A stretch of 64,000 bases of DNA from Dermatemys mawii (Eukaryota; Chordata; Testudines; Dermatemydidae), in the NCBI GenBank assembly GCA_007922305.1, contig ML677366.1:10037433-10101432 (forward strand). The letters are read 5' to 3'. Of the stretch, positions 11,801 to 24,089 are shown piece after piece. The position numbers were made by a program, and so were the translations under genes. A model generated the notes under the pieces. That model worked only from the letters and a program-made list of their open reading frames with translations, had not been told where the DNA came from and made no database searches. Numbering within the stretch: the first letter of the stretch is position 1; every line of letters begins with the position of its first letter.

Positions 11801-12844
11801 CTCTCTTATATTTGCTACTTCTTATGATATGATGCCTGATGCCTCCACATTCCCAGTCCCCTTCCACACCTGTACAGTAAGTGCTCTCAATACAGGTGAT
11901 TATGTACCACAGTGGCCAGAGATCAACTGATAATGGCAATGAAAGGCCTGGATTGTAATTTACATTACACCACCAGATTTTTACATGCTCATAACTTTCT
12001 AAAAATCTTCTTTTGGGTAAAATTTTCCACACTGGGTCTGAATCCAAAAAGGGAATGATCTTACTTCACTGGTGACAATGTGATGTTACTGTCAGCAAAG
12101 CCCCTTTCCTTACACAACTTGGTCCGAAGCTACAATAGTATAAGAGCAAATATCCTCACAATTGTAAGCCTGTGGTATTGACATGCTGATGTCTGACAAA
12201 CTTTTGACCTTCTGCCTCATTTCTATCCATGGTGATTATCCACTTATAATCACTTATAATGATTCTTTGGCCCGAATTATGCTTGGCTTCAGGGGTACAT
12301 AGAGAAAGTGGTATGCATAGTACCTAAACCCATCTACTATGACTGGTATTAGCCTAGACGTACTCACCCTTTTTTAAATGATGTACAAAAATAAGTCTAA
12401 TTATGCTTTGCTAAGTACGAAGTGTCCTTCTATTTAGCAGATGTTTGGGCCCTACTTTGACCTAACACTGAGCGTTTCAAGTAAACTGCCAGCAGCCATG
12501 TCAAATTGTTGTGGGTAATTTGGAGTCTGAAATGTGTTAAATTATTCAAAGGGCTGAATAAGCATAAACAGGCAGTACAATGGGAGAGATATGCATACCA
12601 AGCGATGTTAGTATGACATTTAATACATCATATTAGCACTCCAGTTAGTGCAAAGAGCCCAGTGCTCAGCACAGCATCCTGTGTGTGCACAAACAGAACC
12701 CGATAAAGCAGCAATTTGCCACTGCCACTCCATGTTAACCATTTCCCTGTAAGAGAGTCAGGCCTGACTTGGTCTGTTTGTGACGGAAGCGTGAGTTCAA
12801 AATGAAGGCTGGGACACAAAGCTATGTTCTACAATGAGCCTGAC
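8844..12844. other. Long unique noncoding region
   Basis: About 4 kb without a recognisable gene. The block at 8897-8960 (GATTAGATTCACAAAGAGAC) resembles an old amniote repeat, and 10165-10300 has the A/T-rich, loosely palindromic look of a decayed MITE, but neither can be assigned. The stretch at 9650-10160 is GC-richer, with no LTR ends or coding signal. Other open frames look like chance. Confidence 0.45.
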
Positions 12845-12950
12845 ACCAATCTCATGTTCATTAGTTTTGCACCAACCTTTCTCCTTTGACTTCAGTGGAG
12901 TTATTCCTGATTTTGATCAGCATTGCAAGTGGGATCAGAATCAGGTCCAA
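12845..12950. repeat. Old palindromic amniote repeat
   Basis: CCTTTGACTTCAGTGGAGTT at the centre, CCTGATTTTGATCAG following, and GGATCAGAATCAGGTCC at the edge form the familiar pattern of a short amniote repeat with inverted arms. It is diverged and has no coding content. Confidence 0.45.
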
Positions 12951-13409
12951 AGTGTTCAAGTAGCAAAACCTGGGACTGGAGATACACATTGATAACAGAA
13001 ACAATGGGGGGCACAATACATGTCAAATTGTATGTCCATTTCAGAGGTACATATATACAGCGATGTCCAAGTAAAAGCTAACATTAATACAAGGCAAAAC
13101 CTGCTTTTTACCTATACAGTGGAAACAGTCCATTATTTTTTGGCCTTAGAAACAAAGGGTATTTTCAGGGGATTTTTTGAAATCTAAGGGGATTACAATT
13201 CAGGGGATGAATGAGATGCTTTTTTGGTTAGGGCTTCATGATGGCTCATTGCAAGCGGGAGGAGGGTGACCCTTTCTTCTTTGAAAGCTTTTCCCAGTCT
13301 GGGAAAATCTGCAATTTGGAGAAGTTTGGGCCTGGCAGATCAATCTTTGTTGCTTGGTTTGTCAATGAAAATAAAAATAATACTTAAAAAAATCCATAGC
13401 GTGAGCTCA
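12951..13409. other. Unique noncoding spacer
   Basis: AT-rich, with no recognisable feature before the CR1 fragment. Confidence 0.4.
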
Positions 13410-13585
13410 TAGCAAATAAATGGAATGATCTCTCCAGGGAGCGGATAGAAGCCCCATCGCTAGAGCTATTCAAAAGTAGACTGGACAAAGCACTCATGGA
13501 TGTGAATATACTGTAAGGAACATGCCTATGTTGGCAAGGGATGGACTGGTTGACCTAAAAGGCCTTTCCCTTTTCTTTATTTGCC
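13410..13585 (+). mobile_element. CR1 LINE 3' end (ORF2 C-terminus and 3' UTR)
   Basis: Read on the + strand, the sequence encodes KWNDLSREIEAPSLELF, then KSRLDKALMDV, then a stop. This is the conserved C-terminal tail of CR1-type ORF2 (W-x-x-L-P-R-E-x-x-x-x-P-S-L-E-x-F). It is followed by GGGATGGACTGGTTGACCTA, a typical CR1 3' UTR phrase. The copy is strongly 5'-truncated, as most CR1 copies are, and cannot move. The octamer tail is decayed. Confidence 0.8.
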
Positions 13586-14732
13586 CATAATTCTAAATAG
13601 CGGAGGTAGAATTATTTTCTGCCTGCCTGATTTTAAATGGTTCTGAAGTTAGCTTGTTGGCTGCTATATCCCCTTAAAATAGTATCACCATTTTCTTTAA
13701 TAGTTTTTTTTTTTTTAATCTATTGCTTATACTACTCTCTTAGATGGCTGGAAGAGACATTGGTATATTTCATCCATTCCTTTGGGACAAACGTTTTTGA
13801 ATGTATTTCTTGGCTCTCCTTTTCCTTGTTCCTGAACTAGATTTAATAATCTTGCATGGACACCTACCACTTCATGCAGAGTGCTTGTAAGTTTTGTTGT
13901 CACTGATCGTTAGTGATAGTGTAAGAAGCAAAAAGAACATAGATAGGCTTTCCAATGTTGGTCTGTGCTTGCAATGCAGGCAGTGAGAAAAATCTCATGG
14001 AGTCAATTTTTGTTGCTTACAGATGTGACTAAAAACTAAAACTTTAGGGTCATAAACAATTTCTCTGACCAAAGTTGATATGGGCAAAAACAATGTTAAT
14101 GGATATTTGTGCAGTAAGTATTTTAGGGAACGGGTTTTCCCATGGAAATAGCTAGGACTAATTGATTATTGGAGAATATTCAAGGACAGCCAAGTTTGAA
14201 TTCAGAATCAAGAATATATATTCATTCCAGAAACATAATTCTAAGCAATATATTTACCAGTCAGGGAACAGAAACAAAACCATGTGACCTCCATGTCCAA
14301 TCAAAGCAGATACATTTTGGAATATCTAGAACTATTTGCAAAAATAGAATAGTGAATCAGTTTCCGGATGCCAAAATCTGCTCACAAACATCTCATGAAC
14401 AGAAAAAAGGGCCCATCCAGTCCTCTCAATATGTTCCTTTGCCCTTTTGTCATTTTTGACTTCCATTATTCTTCCTGGTCTGGAGAGGATCTTCCCTCTT
14501 ACCTCTCTACACCCATTAGATGACAGTCAGGAAGAAAGAGGAGGACTAGCAGGTGTACTGTAGATAGCAGGGCCCATGTTGAGGAAGACCCTATCTCATG
14601 TCATTAGACAACTGAAGCTGTGATAGTCTGGGAGACAGAGAGAACAAGGATCATCCATGTCCTTCAGACTCCATTTAAAAAAAAATTATATCCATGATAA
14701 CTCGGTCCCTTTCTTTTCTCTGTCCATCACAG
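13586..14732. other. Noncoding DNA upstream of the candidate exon
   Basis: No repeat is recognised. A 96-codon open frame at 14169-14459 has no splice sites or domain that I can support. The last 40 bases hold the branch-point and pyrimidine-tract signals described for the candidate exon. Confidence 0.4.
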
Positions 14733-14896
14733 TCAAGCCCTACCCCAGAATGGGACAGTGGAACGTACACTGATCCATACTATAAATCAAACAGGACACT
14801 AGCCAATGCATTCAGACAGCAGCAGAGCCACATGTTCAATTCAGGAATTGCTTCAGAAAAGGGAGAAGACACTTATGAATCCAGCTCCCCACTCAG
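14733..14896 (+). CDS. Candidate internal coding exon, gene unidentified
   Basis: Upstream lie TGATAAC about 31 bases before the acceptor (branch-point-like), then CCCTTTCTTTTCTCTGTCC and CACAG, a strong 3' splice site. The 164-bp segment is open in only one frame; the other two have stops. It encodes about 55 residues starting SSPTPEWDSGTYTDPYYK and ending near DTYESSSPL. It ends CTCAG|GTATAG, an acceptable donor. The peptide is hydrophilic, rich in S, T, Y and Q, with no membrane segment, and resembles an unstructured part of a larger protein. The exon starts in phase 0 and ends two bases into a codon. I do not recognise the protein and see no partner exons in the window. Chance remains possible. 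Confidence 0.45.
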
Positions 14897-16211
14897 GTAT
14901 AGGTTCTAGAGTCTATTTTACTCACTGACACGATATCTATCAATTTTTTCTAATTTTACATTGGATTTAAATGTAAATGCAGATTAGATCAGTTTTAAAC
15001 ATTTTTCAGCTACCAACTAAACCATGTCAACTAATGAATTCTAAAGATGACAACCCTGCAACTGGCTTTAATGGGGAAAATTAATTTAAAGTGAAGCACT
15101 GTTATGATGTTGTGAAATTTTGTAAGAAGTGTGTGGGGGGAAAGGGGAAATACTTCAAAGTGCTCTCATTCCCCAAAGGAATACAACTCAGCTTTGGAAC
15201 TGATGGGCTAGATTTTCTTACTGATGGTGGTTTCTGGAGCCTTCTCACTAGCCCAAGGAACTGATAAGTCAGATGGAACTGGTTTGAGATGTTAAACACT
15301 GTACTGGACAAGCCTTGTGTCTGTGCCTGTCCATGTTGTGACTATGATCTTGTGCCTAGTGGGTTTTTTTGCAACTGCATCTGCAGAAAATTTGTCTGGG
15401 GCTTTCTTTTAAATAGGCTGAGGAGTTTTGTTACTGCAAAGGAAAAAAATAGAAAAGCAACCAAATACTTTTTGTAGGTCATTATTTGTCATAAAAATGA
15501 ATCAATTTGTGGAATTTTTAGTCATGCTACATGAAATGGGAGTGAAGGAATATAAGCCCCAAAGCTAATAAATTGAACAACTTTCCCTTTTCTTTCTTCC
15601 TGTTTTTACTGACATGGCAGATTTTGCATGGTTCATTTTCTCTGCAGTAACGCAGCTGCAGTTATTTTTATTTTATCTTACTTAAATTGCCATAGTAGCT
15701 ATCATGGATTCCCATCCATCCATCACATTGTAGCCTAGAACACTGAAGGAGCGATTTACAGAAATAACCAAAGCTGGGTCAAAAATGGAGGGAGGGAGGA
15801 TTTATTAAAAGTTTTTAAAATTCTAAGCCATTTTCATTGCACAGGTTTTTTATTTCTTTAAAATTTTTCATGTTTTAAAGTTTTCTTTTATGATTTTTTT
15901 TCCAGTTTTGCTTCCCACCCCACGCTCAGTAAGTGAATGAGAGCCAAAAGGCTGGATCATTGTATCCATGCAGTAAGTGATAATTACCTTTAAAGATATG
16001 AACAGAATTAGGAAATGCAGGCTAAGTAAACCCTTCCTTGAACACAATGTATTACGTTTAATGGGCTGTCCCTGGGATTTTTCATAAGTGCACACAAAAT
16101 TACTATATTTTATTTCAGACCCATCAGTAGTTTACCACCATTAACCTCAGAGCCCTCATCTGAAACAAACCACTTTTTCTTTTTTTCACTTTGAATGTTG
16201 TTTATATGGGT
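14897..16211. other. Unique noncoding DNA
   Basis: AT-rich sequence with homopolymer T and A tracts. No repeat family or gene recognised. If the upstream exon is real, this would be intron. Confidence 0.4.
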
Positions 16212-16556
16212 AGAGCTGGTTGGGAATTTTTCAGTTAAATATTTCTCATCTGTTGCAACCAAAACTTCTCCTGGGAAAGCGTTGCTTTGATGAATTTTTC
16301 AACTCCCAAAAAAGTTAACAAAATATTCTGTTGACATTTTCTAAACAAAACATTCTGGTCTTCTAGCTCAAAATGATATTTAATTTAGAAACTTAAACTA
16401 ATGAGAGGGTTTTTTGTTTTGTTTTTTTTTTTAAAAAAGCCAAATTCTAAATGACATATTTTGAAATGGAAACATTTTGAGGGTCCTGAACTGATTTTTT
16501 TTTTGGGTGGGGGGCAAGGTTAGGTTCAAGACAATTTTTGAGATTTTGATTTGTCA
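16212..16556. repeat. AGAGCTGG-type A/T-rich MITE-like repeat
   Basis: It opens with AGAGCTGGTTGGGAATTTTT and continues with alternating AAAACATT and TTTTGAAA stretches, like the copy at 7272-7659. The closing CCAGCTCT is lost, so the right boundary is approximate. Confidence 0.4.
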
Positions 16557-16827
16557 TCCTAAATTAGGATGTGATTTTTTATTATTATTATTTCAGATTT
16601 TCACAGGATGGTAAAGCTGTTTCCCACCAGGTCTATACACATGTGCTTATGGCTGAGGCTTTCCTGCATCCAGACACCAAACGCCTAGACATGCAAAGAT
16701 CTGTGAGGGCACAAAAACGGTCATGCCTGCCACTGCAGCACAACCATTTAATTTGCAACACTGTGCTAATCTGCTGCCAGTGATTTAAATATGAAGTTCT
16801 CCAGTGCTTGGGGATGTTCATATCTTA

Positions 16828-17122
16828 GGCCTGGGCTACACTGAGGGTGTTTTCAAACTAAGATACACAACTTCAGCTACTCTATTCGCGTAGCGGAAGT
16901 CAAAGTATGTTAGTTCGACTTACCTGGCCGTCCTCATGGCGGCGAGTCAACCGCAGCGTCTCCTCCATTGACTCCACTTACTCCTCTTGGGGAGCTGGAG
17001 TTCCGGAGTCAAAAGGGAATGTGTTCAGGGATTGATTTATTGCGTCTAGACAAGACACAATAAATCAATCCCTGATACATCAAACACTACCCACCGATCC
17101 AGCAGGTAGTATAGATGTACCC
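16828..17122 (+). mobile_element. Hairpin-rich Harbinger-like MITE, complete, TTA duplication
   Basis: The element runs from GGCCTGGGCTACACT to ATAGATGTACCC and is flanked by TTA on both sides (16825-16827 and 17123-17125). Inside, in order, are the hairpin CTTCAGCTACTC...GCGTAGCGGAAG and a hairpin containing GTCTAGACAAGACACAATAAA. Length is 295 bp with no coding sequence. The 3-bp TTA duplication and inverted ends suit PIF/Harbinger-type movement. This is the cleanest single copy of the family in the window. Confidence 0.85.
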
Positions 17123-17339
17123 TTAGATATGGTCTTACGGTCCATTTGTAACCAGAACTTTTTTTTTTAAAGGGTCACCAATGGCCTATTCTTAGGTGGA
17201 GCGGTGAGGGGCAAACCACAGAATATTCAGGATTTCATTCAAATAAGCAGCCAAACATTTGGAAGCTTCAGAAAAGTTTATCCAAGTTGTCTTTGAGTTA
17301 TACTTGTAGGGCAATGATGGGATATGATGGCAGCTCATG
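17123..17339. other. Short unique spacer
   Basis: Nothing recognised between the two MITEs. Confidence 0.35.
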
Positions 17340-17575
17340 ATGATATACCTGAGCTAGCTTTAATCTAGCTAGTTGAGGTCCTGGACCAGGCTTTCGTGTG
17401 GGCTGTGCAAATCAGCCCAGAACCCGGGTAATTACTCACAGCACTACCCTGCACTGCAGCCCATTGTGCTGTTGCTTCACTGCTCCAGTACCTGAGCTAG
17501 CTAGCATAAAAAGCTAGTTGGGTCTATCCACAGTAGCTGCAAATGCATCCCAGGACTGGAGTACAGACATATGCT
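17340..17575. mobile_element. Diverged palindromic MITE
   Basis: CCTGAGCTAGCTTTAATCTA on the left pairs loosely with CTGAGCTAGCTAGCATAAAA on the right, around a GC-richer centre. The right edge ends in GGAGTACAGACATATGC, a worn version of the GTAGACATACCC end seen in related MITEs. No coding content, and the boundaries are approximate. Confidence 0.5.
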
Positions 17576-18035
17576 TTATCTAAGGACAACCATGAGTGTC
17601 GTATGAAAACTTGTTCTGTTGCAAGAGTCCCAGAACTTGCTAGCACTTTCTGGGTCAATAAAACCATGAGAATAGCTTCTCTGTAGTATTTTACTTATTT
17701 CTGTTTTGGGCCTAAAAATAAAGGGAGTTTGAGGGTAAATGGAAATCATCATTTCCATGTTCTGTTTAATATAGAATGTAACTAGGTTTTTGCAATTACA
17801 AAAATCATTTTGGGGCTGGTGCAGGTAATTTTGTATTGTATCTAAACCCACTATCACATCCTCCATCTGGTGATGAGAAGCTAATACAGGAATCAGCTCA
17901 GCCACCTAACACATGAAAATATCAGTACCTCTGCCTATTGTTAACAAATGACGCACACGAAAAATCTACTGAGGCTTTTGCAAATTGGGCCCGATAATGC
18001 AGGATTTGGATATGAATGTCATAGGTTAAGGGATG
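17576..18035. other. Unique noncoding DNA
   Basis: A 109-codon minus-strand open frame (17576-17905) spans this stretch but shows no domain or splice context. I treat it as chance. Confidence 0.4.
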
Positions 18036-18150
18036 AGCATGGAGTTAGAAGGACTCAGGTGGTCCCAGGTTCTAATCTGTGATGCGTCACTGGCTCACTG
18101 TGTGGCCTTGTGCTTCTCACTTCACTTCTCTAGCTATAAACTGGGGATGC
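18036..18150 (+). repeat. MIR-type SINE
   Basis: GACTCAGGTGGTCCCAGGTTCTAATC, then GGCTCACTGTGTGGCCTTGTG, then TCTAGCTATAAACTGGGGAT follow the order of the MIR core. The copy is an old, diverged and immobile SINE. Confidence 0.7.
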
Positions 18151-18159
18151 AATTGGGTC

Positions 18160-18350
18160 AGAATTTCATTATGGGAGAAAATCAGAGAAGAGGTCCCATA
18201 TTGCCATTTTCTGAATGAAACATTCACATTTTTTGCATTGAAATCATATACATTATAACAAGACAAAATGTCTTAAATGAAACAATTTTGTTAAAATGAA
18301 ACATTTCTAATGACCCCAAACAATTTGTTTTCCAGAATCTTTCTTTGAAG
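18160..18350. repeat. A/T-rich fragment resembling the AGAGCTGG family
   Basis: GAATGAAACATTCACATTTTT and AAAATGAAACATTTC tracts recall the interior of the repeat at 7272-7659. Both termini are missing, so the assignment is weak. Confidence 0.3.
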
Positions 18351-19295
18351 AGAATTTAAGAACTCTTGGTCTTCAGCCCTATTTGGAATGAAGCAAAAAT
18401 CAAAAATCTTTCAGGACACAGAAATGCCAGCCTCTGCCTCACTGTAGTATTTTTATGTTTAGAAAATGAGTTACTGATCTAAAGCTGGATCACCATTATC
18501 CTGTACTTTCAATCAGGGTAATATGTGTGTGCGCGCACGTCTCCACACATGCGTGCAAACATCAGGCGAGCAAAGAGAGATCTTGCCTTTGGGGATAGAA
18601 AGTGGGAATATTTTCATGATAAGGTGTAAGGGGTGGGGTTTTTCTTTCTGTTCTTAAAAAAAAAAAAAAGATTGTGGTCACTGGTAACTGCTCTAGGGCA
18701 TGGAAAATTAGAATAAATCCCAATCAGGCAGGCAGGTGTTCCTCAGAGGTATGGGACAAATGAGTGTCAGACCTAACTATAACACTGAGATCATCTCTAT
18801 ACATCAGAGGGCATTTTGAACTGCACTGCCTGATCTTTAGGATTTCAGTCCTCTCCAAGTCTGTTCCCTGACTCTTTATTTTCTATTACATTTCTTCTGG
18901 GGAATGGGATTCATCAGAACACAAATAGCCTTTATTTCTAGCTGTTAAAAAACCTGATGATGAGCAAGATTTCCAAGGAAGAAAGAGAAGTCAATTTCCT
19001 AACCACGTGCGGAGTTAATGTCTACGGTAACGGCGACTAAGTACAGCAGAGCAGAGAGGCATTGCCAGCTGGGGCCACGGATTAAAAAGGAAACAGCTGC
19101 GCTGAGATTATAGAAATAGAGGAAGTTTTAGGGAGGGAGGAAGCTCAAATGCCCATATAGCTCTGCCTGCCTCATCTGAGATTCTCTTCCTCCCAGAGCA
19201 CTGGTTTCCTCTAGGTAATTCTACATATTAACCAATCTGTGAATAAAGAAATGCGTTCTAAATCCCCATGCCACCTGGCCATTTGCTTTGCTTAA
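18351..19295. other. Unique noncoding DNA with an alternating purine-pyrimidine tract
   Basis: No gene or repeat is recognised. Bases 18521-18540 alternate purine and pyrimidine without a break, including GTGTGTGCGCGCACGT, and so could adopt Z-form DNA. An A-run follows at 18655-18669. Confidence 0.45.
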
Positions 19296-19488
19296 CTTTG
19301 TGCTCACACTGATTTCACCAAAGCACCTGCTTAACTTTAAGCACATGAGTAAATCCGTCCCTATTCAGCAAAGCATTGATTTCAAGGGGACTTGGAATCC
19401 ATGAGATATTGGCACTGCTGTCAATGGGACTACTCACATTCTTAAAGCTAAGCACGTGCTTAAGTACTTTACTGGATCAGGGCCCTAA
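19296..19488. repeat. Palindromic amniote repeat with CTTAACTTTAAGCACATGAG arm
   Basis: The left arm (GCTTAACTTTAAGCACATGA) and the right arm (ACTCACATTCTTAAAGCTAAGC) are inverted repeats around TCAATGGGACTACTC, and the end TTTACTGGATCAGGGCC is typical. This is a familiar old non-autonomous repeat of amniotes. No coding content. Confidence 0.6.
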
Positions 19489-22400
19489 TAAACAGCTGGA
19501 AGGCTTTCAGACACCATGGTGATGGGCACAGCCTAAGAACCTCAACAGAACATTATATAGCCTTATCTCCAAAAATCTATGCTTTATTCTCCATTGTGAG
19601 GGACAGCCATGAATTGCTTTACGCTCTAATGAAAATTTTATTCATTAAAGAAACAGCAACTGAATATCTGTCCTCCCTATAGGCATTTATATGCTTTCTT
19701 TCCATTGCACCCACTTCAATACTAGAAGAAAGATACAAAAGAACTTAATTACAAAATCAAATCCTTGATGGTGAACTAATATACTGAGTGGGATGTAGCA
19801 GTGTACGAAATTAAAGGCATCCTTTAAAGAAAAGTCTCCTACAAAATAGCAAGCCATCAAAAAAATAAAAAAACAAATACAATAAAATATATAATATTTG
19901 TTTCTTTTTTAGCTTAATTCTCCCAAAACAACATGTGTTGCTTTTATACTTCCCTCCCAGCTCTGAAGATTTATAAATTTGCTTTAGATTTGCAGAAAGC
20001 TCCAGTTGTACGGGACAGGTCAGAAGGAGATTAGAGTGCTCTTTGCATTTGCAATATTTCCAATTTTTTTTTATTCCCGTTTCCCTTTGAATGCTTGTTC
20101 TCAGGCGGCTCCATGAAGTGAGAAAGCAAGGGGGTGGGGGGAAGCAGGGGCAGAGGTGCACGAGAAGCTGGGAAGGGAATTACTTCCTTCAAAAATAAAT
20201 AAATCAATAAAAAAGCACAAAGTATTACTTGTGCGGGGGCGACCCAGAGAGTGCGCACACACTCCATTTCTGCTAATCGGATTGTGATGTGTTTGACTTT
20301 AATATGTGCAGCCAGCCCCTATGCCCTGCCTTGTGAACATGTCATGTCCTTTTAACATCAGCAGCCATTGGCCTGATTCTTAGTCTTTGATAACATGTTC
20401 CCAAGTAGTATCGTGTAACTGGCAAAGAGCAGGGGCGGGGGGATGGAGGGGAAGGGGAGAGAGGAATAATAGTCTTCTGCTGGCAAAAGCCAAATGGTGG
20501 CTTCACTGAAACATTACAGACAATTCTGATATTATCTCCCGCCCTTCTCATTTGATTTCAATTCCCCAGTTTTTGTTGATACATCAGACAGAGGCTACGT
20601 GGATCATAAAACAAAAGGATGGATTCAAACCGGGATTTGTCCTTAATCCTCTCTCTCCTGCTCCCCCTTTTGACAGATTTTCAATATCATTAGTTTCCCT
20701 GAGTAGGTGCAGTTTCTTTCTCGTTTGGGAAGGGAAGAGCTGTCAGGCTGAGGCAGCTGATGCTGTGAAAACTTTAATGGGTTTCAGAGTGGAGAGAGAA
20801 TTCTGAAACATTTTAAGGGAAGAGATCAAGTTATAATAAGGCACGCAGGAACTGAAGAGCTAACAGTGAGCAACAAGAATGCACTGGTTTACTCAGTCCT
20901 CACTCAGACAAAGTTGCCATTTGGCTTCAGGATTGGCCACTGTACTTTCAGTCAGAAGAGCCTTTGTTTTGGAAATAGGTAATAACAAAACAAAAAAAAA
21001 AAGAGAGAAAATGAATTGTGAGAGAGCAAAGTGTGTTCAATTATTTTCTAGGAACAGTCTGCATTGAGCTGAACACAAAATTGCATCCTACCTCTGCAGA
21101 CAGCAAAGTGCACTTTACAGATGATCACTGTATAGACCGAGCAAAGAGAGAACTGAATGCATAACAATTGCATCGCAAAAAAGAGGCACAAGCTTCCTAA
21201 AAAGCAGAAAAGCTAAACAGTTGAGCATGTTCAGTGGTATTCCTTCTGCATGGTCTCTCAGTTATATAGTACCCTTCATCTAAAGGTAGCCCAACAGGCT
21301 TTATAGTGATTGGACCAACTCTGGCCTCCATGTTGTTCTCCGTATGTGGACATACTGAGGCCTTCTCAGGGCACATGAAATTGCCCATTCTGTGACATGC
21401 CCCTTCACCTTCCGCAGGAGAACTCCATGGGCTCCCAGTGCCTGGACTTGGAGCATGAAGCACATGGAATATGAAGAACTGAGTCTCCACCAGACCATCC
21501 TCACAAAAACCAAATCAAACCATCACAGCCAGTTCAACTGACTTCAATCTCCATGATGTGATACCTTGCAGAAGCCATGTTCTCCAGAGGAAGCAAGGAG
21601 CTGGGGTGGGGCAAGTTGAGTTAGAGGCAAGGGAATATGCCTCTGGAAGATGACAAGGGAGCCATCCGCAGAATTATTCCCATAAAAGAGACCAGGCAGG
21701 CTTATATACTTGAGCACCAGTGACACGCAGCCACCATTTGTGTGAAAAGGATTAGCTGCTTTAAATAGAGCACTGTACAACAAACTATGATGATTCATTT
21801 TAATATTAAAAATATTTTAATATTAAAAAACATACCAAATGCAAAGATTTTGAAAATGACCAATTTATTACATCAGCAGCAATTAAACACACCTGAATAT
21901 TTACCTAATTTATTTTAGACAGATGTCCCTCAGCATGCTAATTACAAAGGAAAAACGTGCAATGACTTATTGAGCCAAATATGGACAACAAGGAAATGAG
22001 TGGGGGACATTATTGAAGATTCGACAAAACGTACTACGTGGGGACCATTTGTTTAACTGCAAAGAATCCTGTTCGGATATTTCCATTTGATTTGTATAAA
22101 GAGTGTAGCAAAGTGTGATCAGGACTCCAAACTCCATTCAGAATATCTATTAAGTTTGGATATTTAGGTTTGACTTGATAGTTTTTGAATCTTTGATTCT
22201 CCAGAGCTTCTTTGAACAAAGTGAACCTCTTGAGTTTGCCAAACTGGACTAGAACCCTCATGATAATCTGCTTTCTCACAAGATTCCTGCCCCTGCCCTT
22301 TCTGATCCATGACACTGTAAAAGTGCCCTGGTGTTCTGGAAGGAAACCAGAAGCAAAATAACTTTCAGTATCTAAAGATCTTAGAACCTCTGAAAAGGGC

Positions 22401-23103
22401 TTAGTTCAACTTTGGTGTTAAAAATGAGCAAAGGTTCACACTAAATCTTGTGTATCAGAACCCCCCATCCCATTCTGGAGTGGCTTTACTCAGATATCAG
22501 AGCATTAGCGGAGAGACAGTTTTCTTAGGGACCAATCTGGAACATGCTAATAAAATCCAAGTAAAGGAGCATTGCCCTAGAGAGGAGGTCAAAGGGGAAA
22601 CCAGATTTCTCACCCCTAGACTGGAAAATGGAGCCTGGAGACCTCATAAACTGTGTTCCACCAAGTTAGAGCAAGGCATTGGGAAGAGCAGAAGTTATAT
22701 ATACGCACTATATCCCTCCCAGAATGTCTATGGCCATGTTGATCCACTCTGTGAGACACTCCATGGTCCCCCAAACATCTGCATTAGCATCCCCCTATAG
22801 AGAGCCATCAAGACAGTTTTCTCTAGCGCCCCCGGGGAAGGATCTCAGTGATTGGGGTCACCACTGCTGTCTAGTCTCTTTCTCTAGGCACTCAGACACC
22901 AAAGAACCTAGATAACTAGTATAGGTAACAGGTAGGCATGCAAATCTGTCTCTAGTGTTAATAATCATGCTATCTATGGGAGTTCTGCCACTGACTTCAG
23001 TGAGACGAGCAATTCATCCCCTATCTCTTTTACCATGCTGTGCTGCAGACCCAGAGGTTTTAAGCTGCTTTTGACACTTGCAAAGGCAGTATAAGGGAGC
23101 TCA
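19489..23103. other. Long unique noncoding region
   Basis: About 3.6 kb with no recognised repeat, gene or RNA. An A/T-rich inverted repeat, AATATTAAAAATATTTTAATATT, lies near 21800-21825. Open frames on both strands lack domains. The low repeat content makes this a plausible place for regulatory sequence, but nothing specific can be shown. Confidence 0.4.
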
Positions 23104-23156
23104 ATAACAGTTAAGACATAGTATATGTCTAGATAACAGTTAAGACATAGTATATG
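23104..23156 (+). repeat. Two-copy tandem duplication, 29-bp period
   Basis: A 24-bp unit beginning ATAACAGTTAAGACATAG occurs at 23104-23127 and again, identical, at 23133-23156, separated by TCTAG. The identity points to a recent local duplication. Confidence 0.9.
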
Positions 23157-24013
23157 ATGTATGCTTACAACCTATTTTTTTCTTTTAGGTGCAAGACTAT
23201 ACGTATCACCAGCTAAAACCAAAAATCAGAGCACCTGTATAAGATTTCTGGGCACCATATTTGCTTTCTACATGGCACATCATACTAAAAATATCAAACT
23301 AGTAGATACCGTACCAAAAACTCTTTGAATCTTTAAAACAGGGGGATTAAGTCCAATGCCGCTTGAGACTTCAATTAGATCCACCCCCAATCTGGGTTTG
23401 ACTGGCAGATGTGCACATCCTGAACTCTTAAACTTTGTCTTGTAATCGTCATTGTGAGGCACTCACTGATACATACAAGTTCTGCTACAGTAGGTTTAAG
23501 AGGCGTCTTCACAACCCATTTATAGTCACTGTACCTGCATGTTTAGCCTGCATGGTGCTGAAAACCAGTCAGAAGTGCAAGCTACCAGTGTGTAACTGCT
23601 CGCAAAGCCCTGTAGTGTAGCACACTGGAAGGGAATAGTTTCCCTTTTATCTCTTATTAAAGGGGATCAGGTGTTTGCCCATCAGAACTGTACTCTAAGC
23701 TATGTGTATTTTTTTTCTGGAATATGCCCATAAACTAGAAATGTGTCTGTTTAAATAAGCATAAAATTATTAGTATCCTGCAGCAAAATGAGACAGTGGA
23801 GTTCAAGAGTAATGTGGATGAAAAAGCTCGTTCTTTCCCTTTTTGTGACTAAATGGGTGAATTTTGGGCCTATCCATCATTCTCAAGGACACAGAAGAGG
23901 GGACCCAACAGTTACCAGAGCGTTATTGGAGTCATCAAGTGGGATTTTCAGATTGCATTTTGCTAAAAAGGTCCATTAAAAAGTTGAATTTATACAGAAC
24001 TGTGCATTATATT
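23157..24013. other. Unique noncoding DNA
   Basis: Nothing recognised before the microsatellite. Confidence 0.4.
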
Positions 24014-24041
24014 TGTGTGTGTGTGTATGTATATGTGTGTG

Positions 24042-24089
<48 letters not shown>

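Noticed and set aside
16597..16680. Possible exon after TTATTATTATTATTTCAG
   Set aside because: The acceptor looks fair, but no matching donor gives a convincing exon, and the peptide has no recognisable character.
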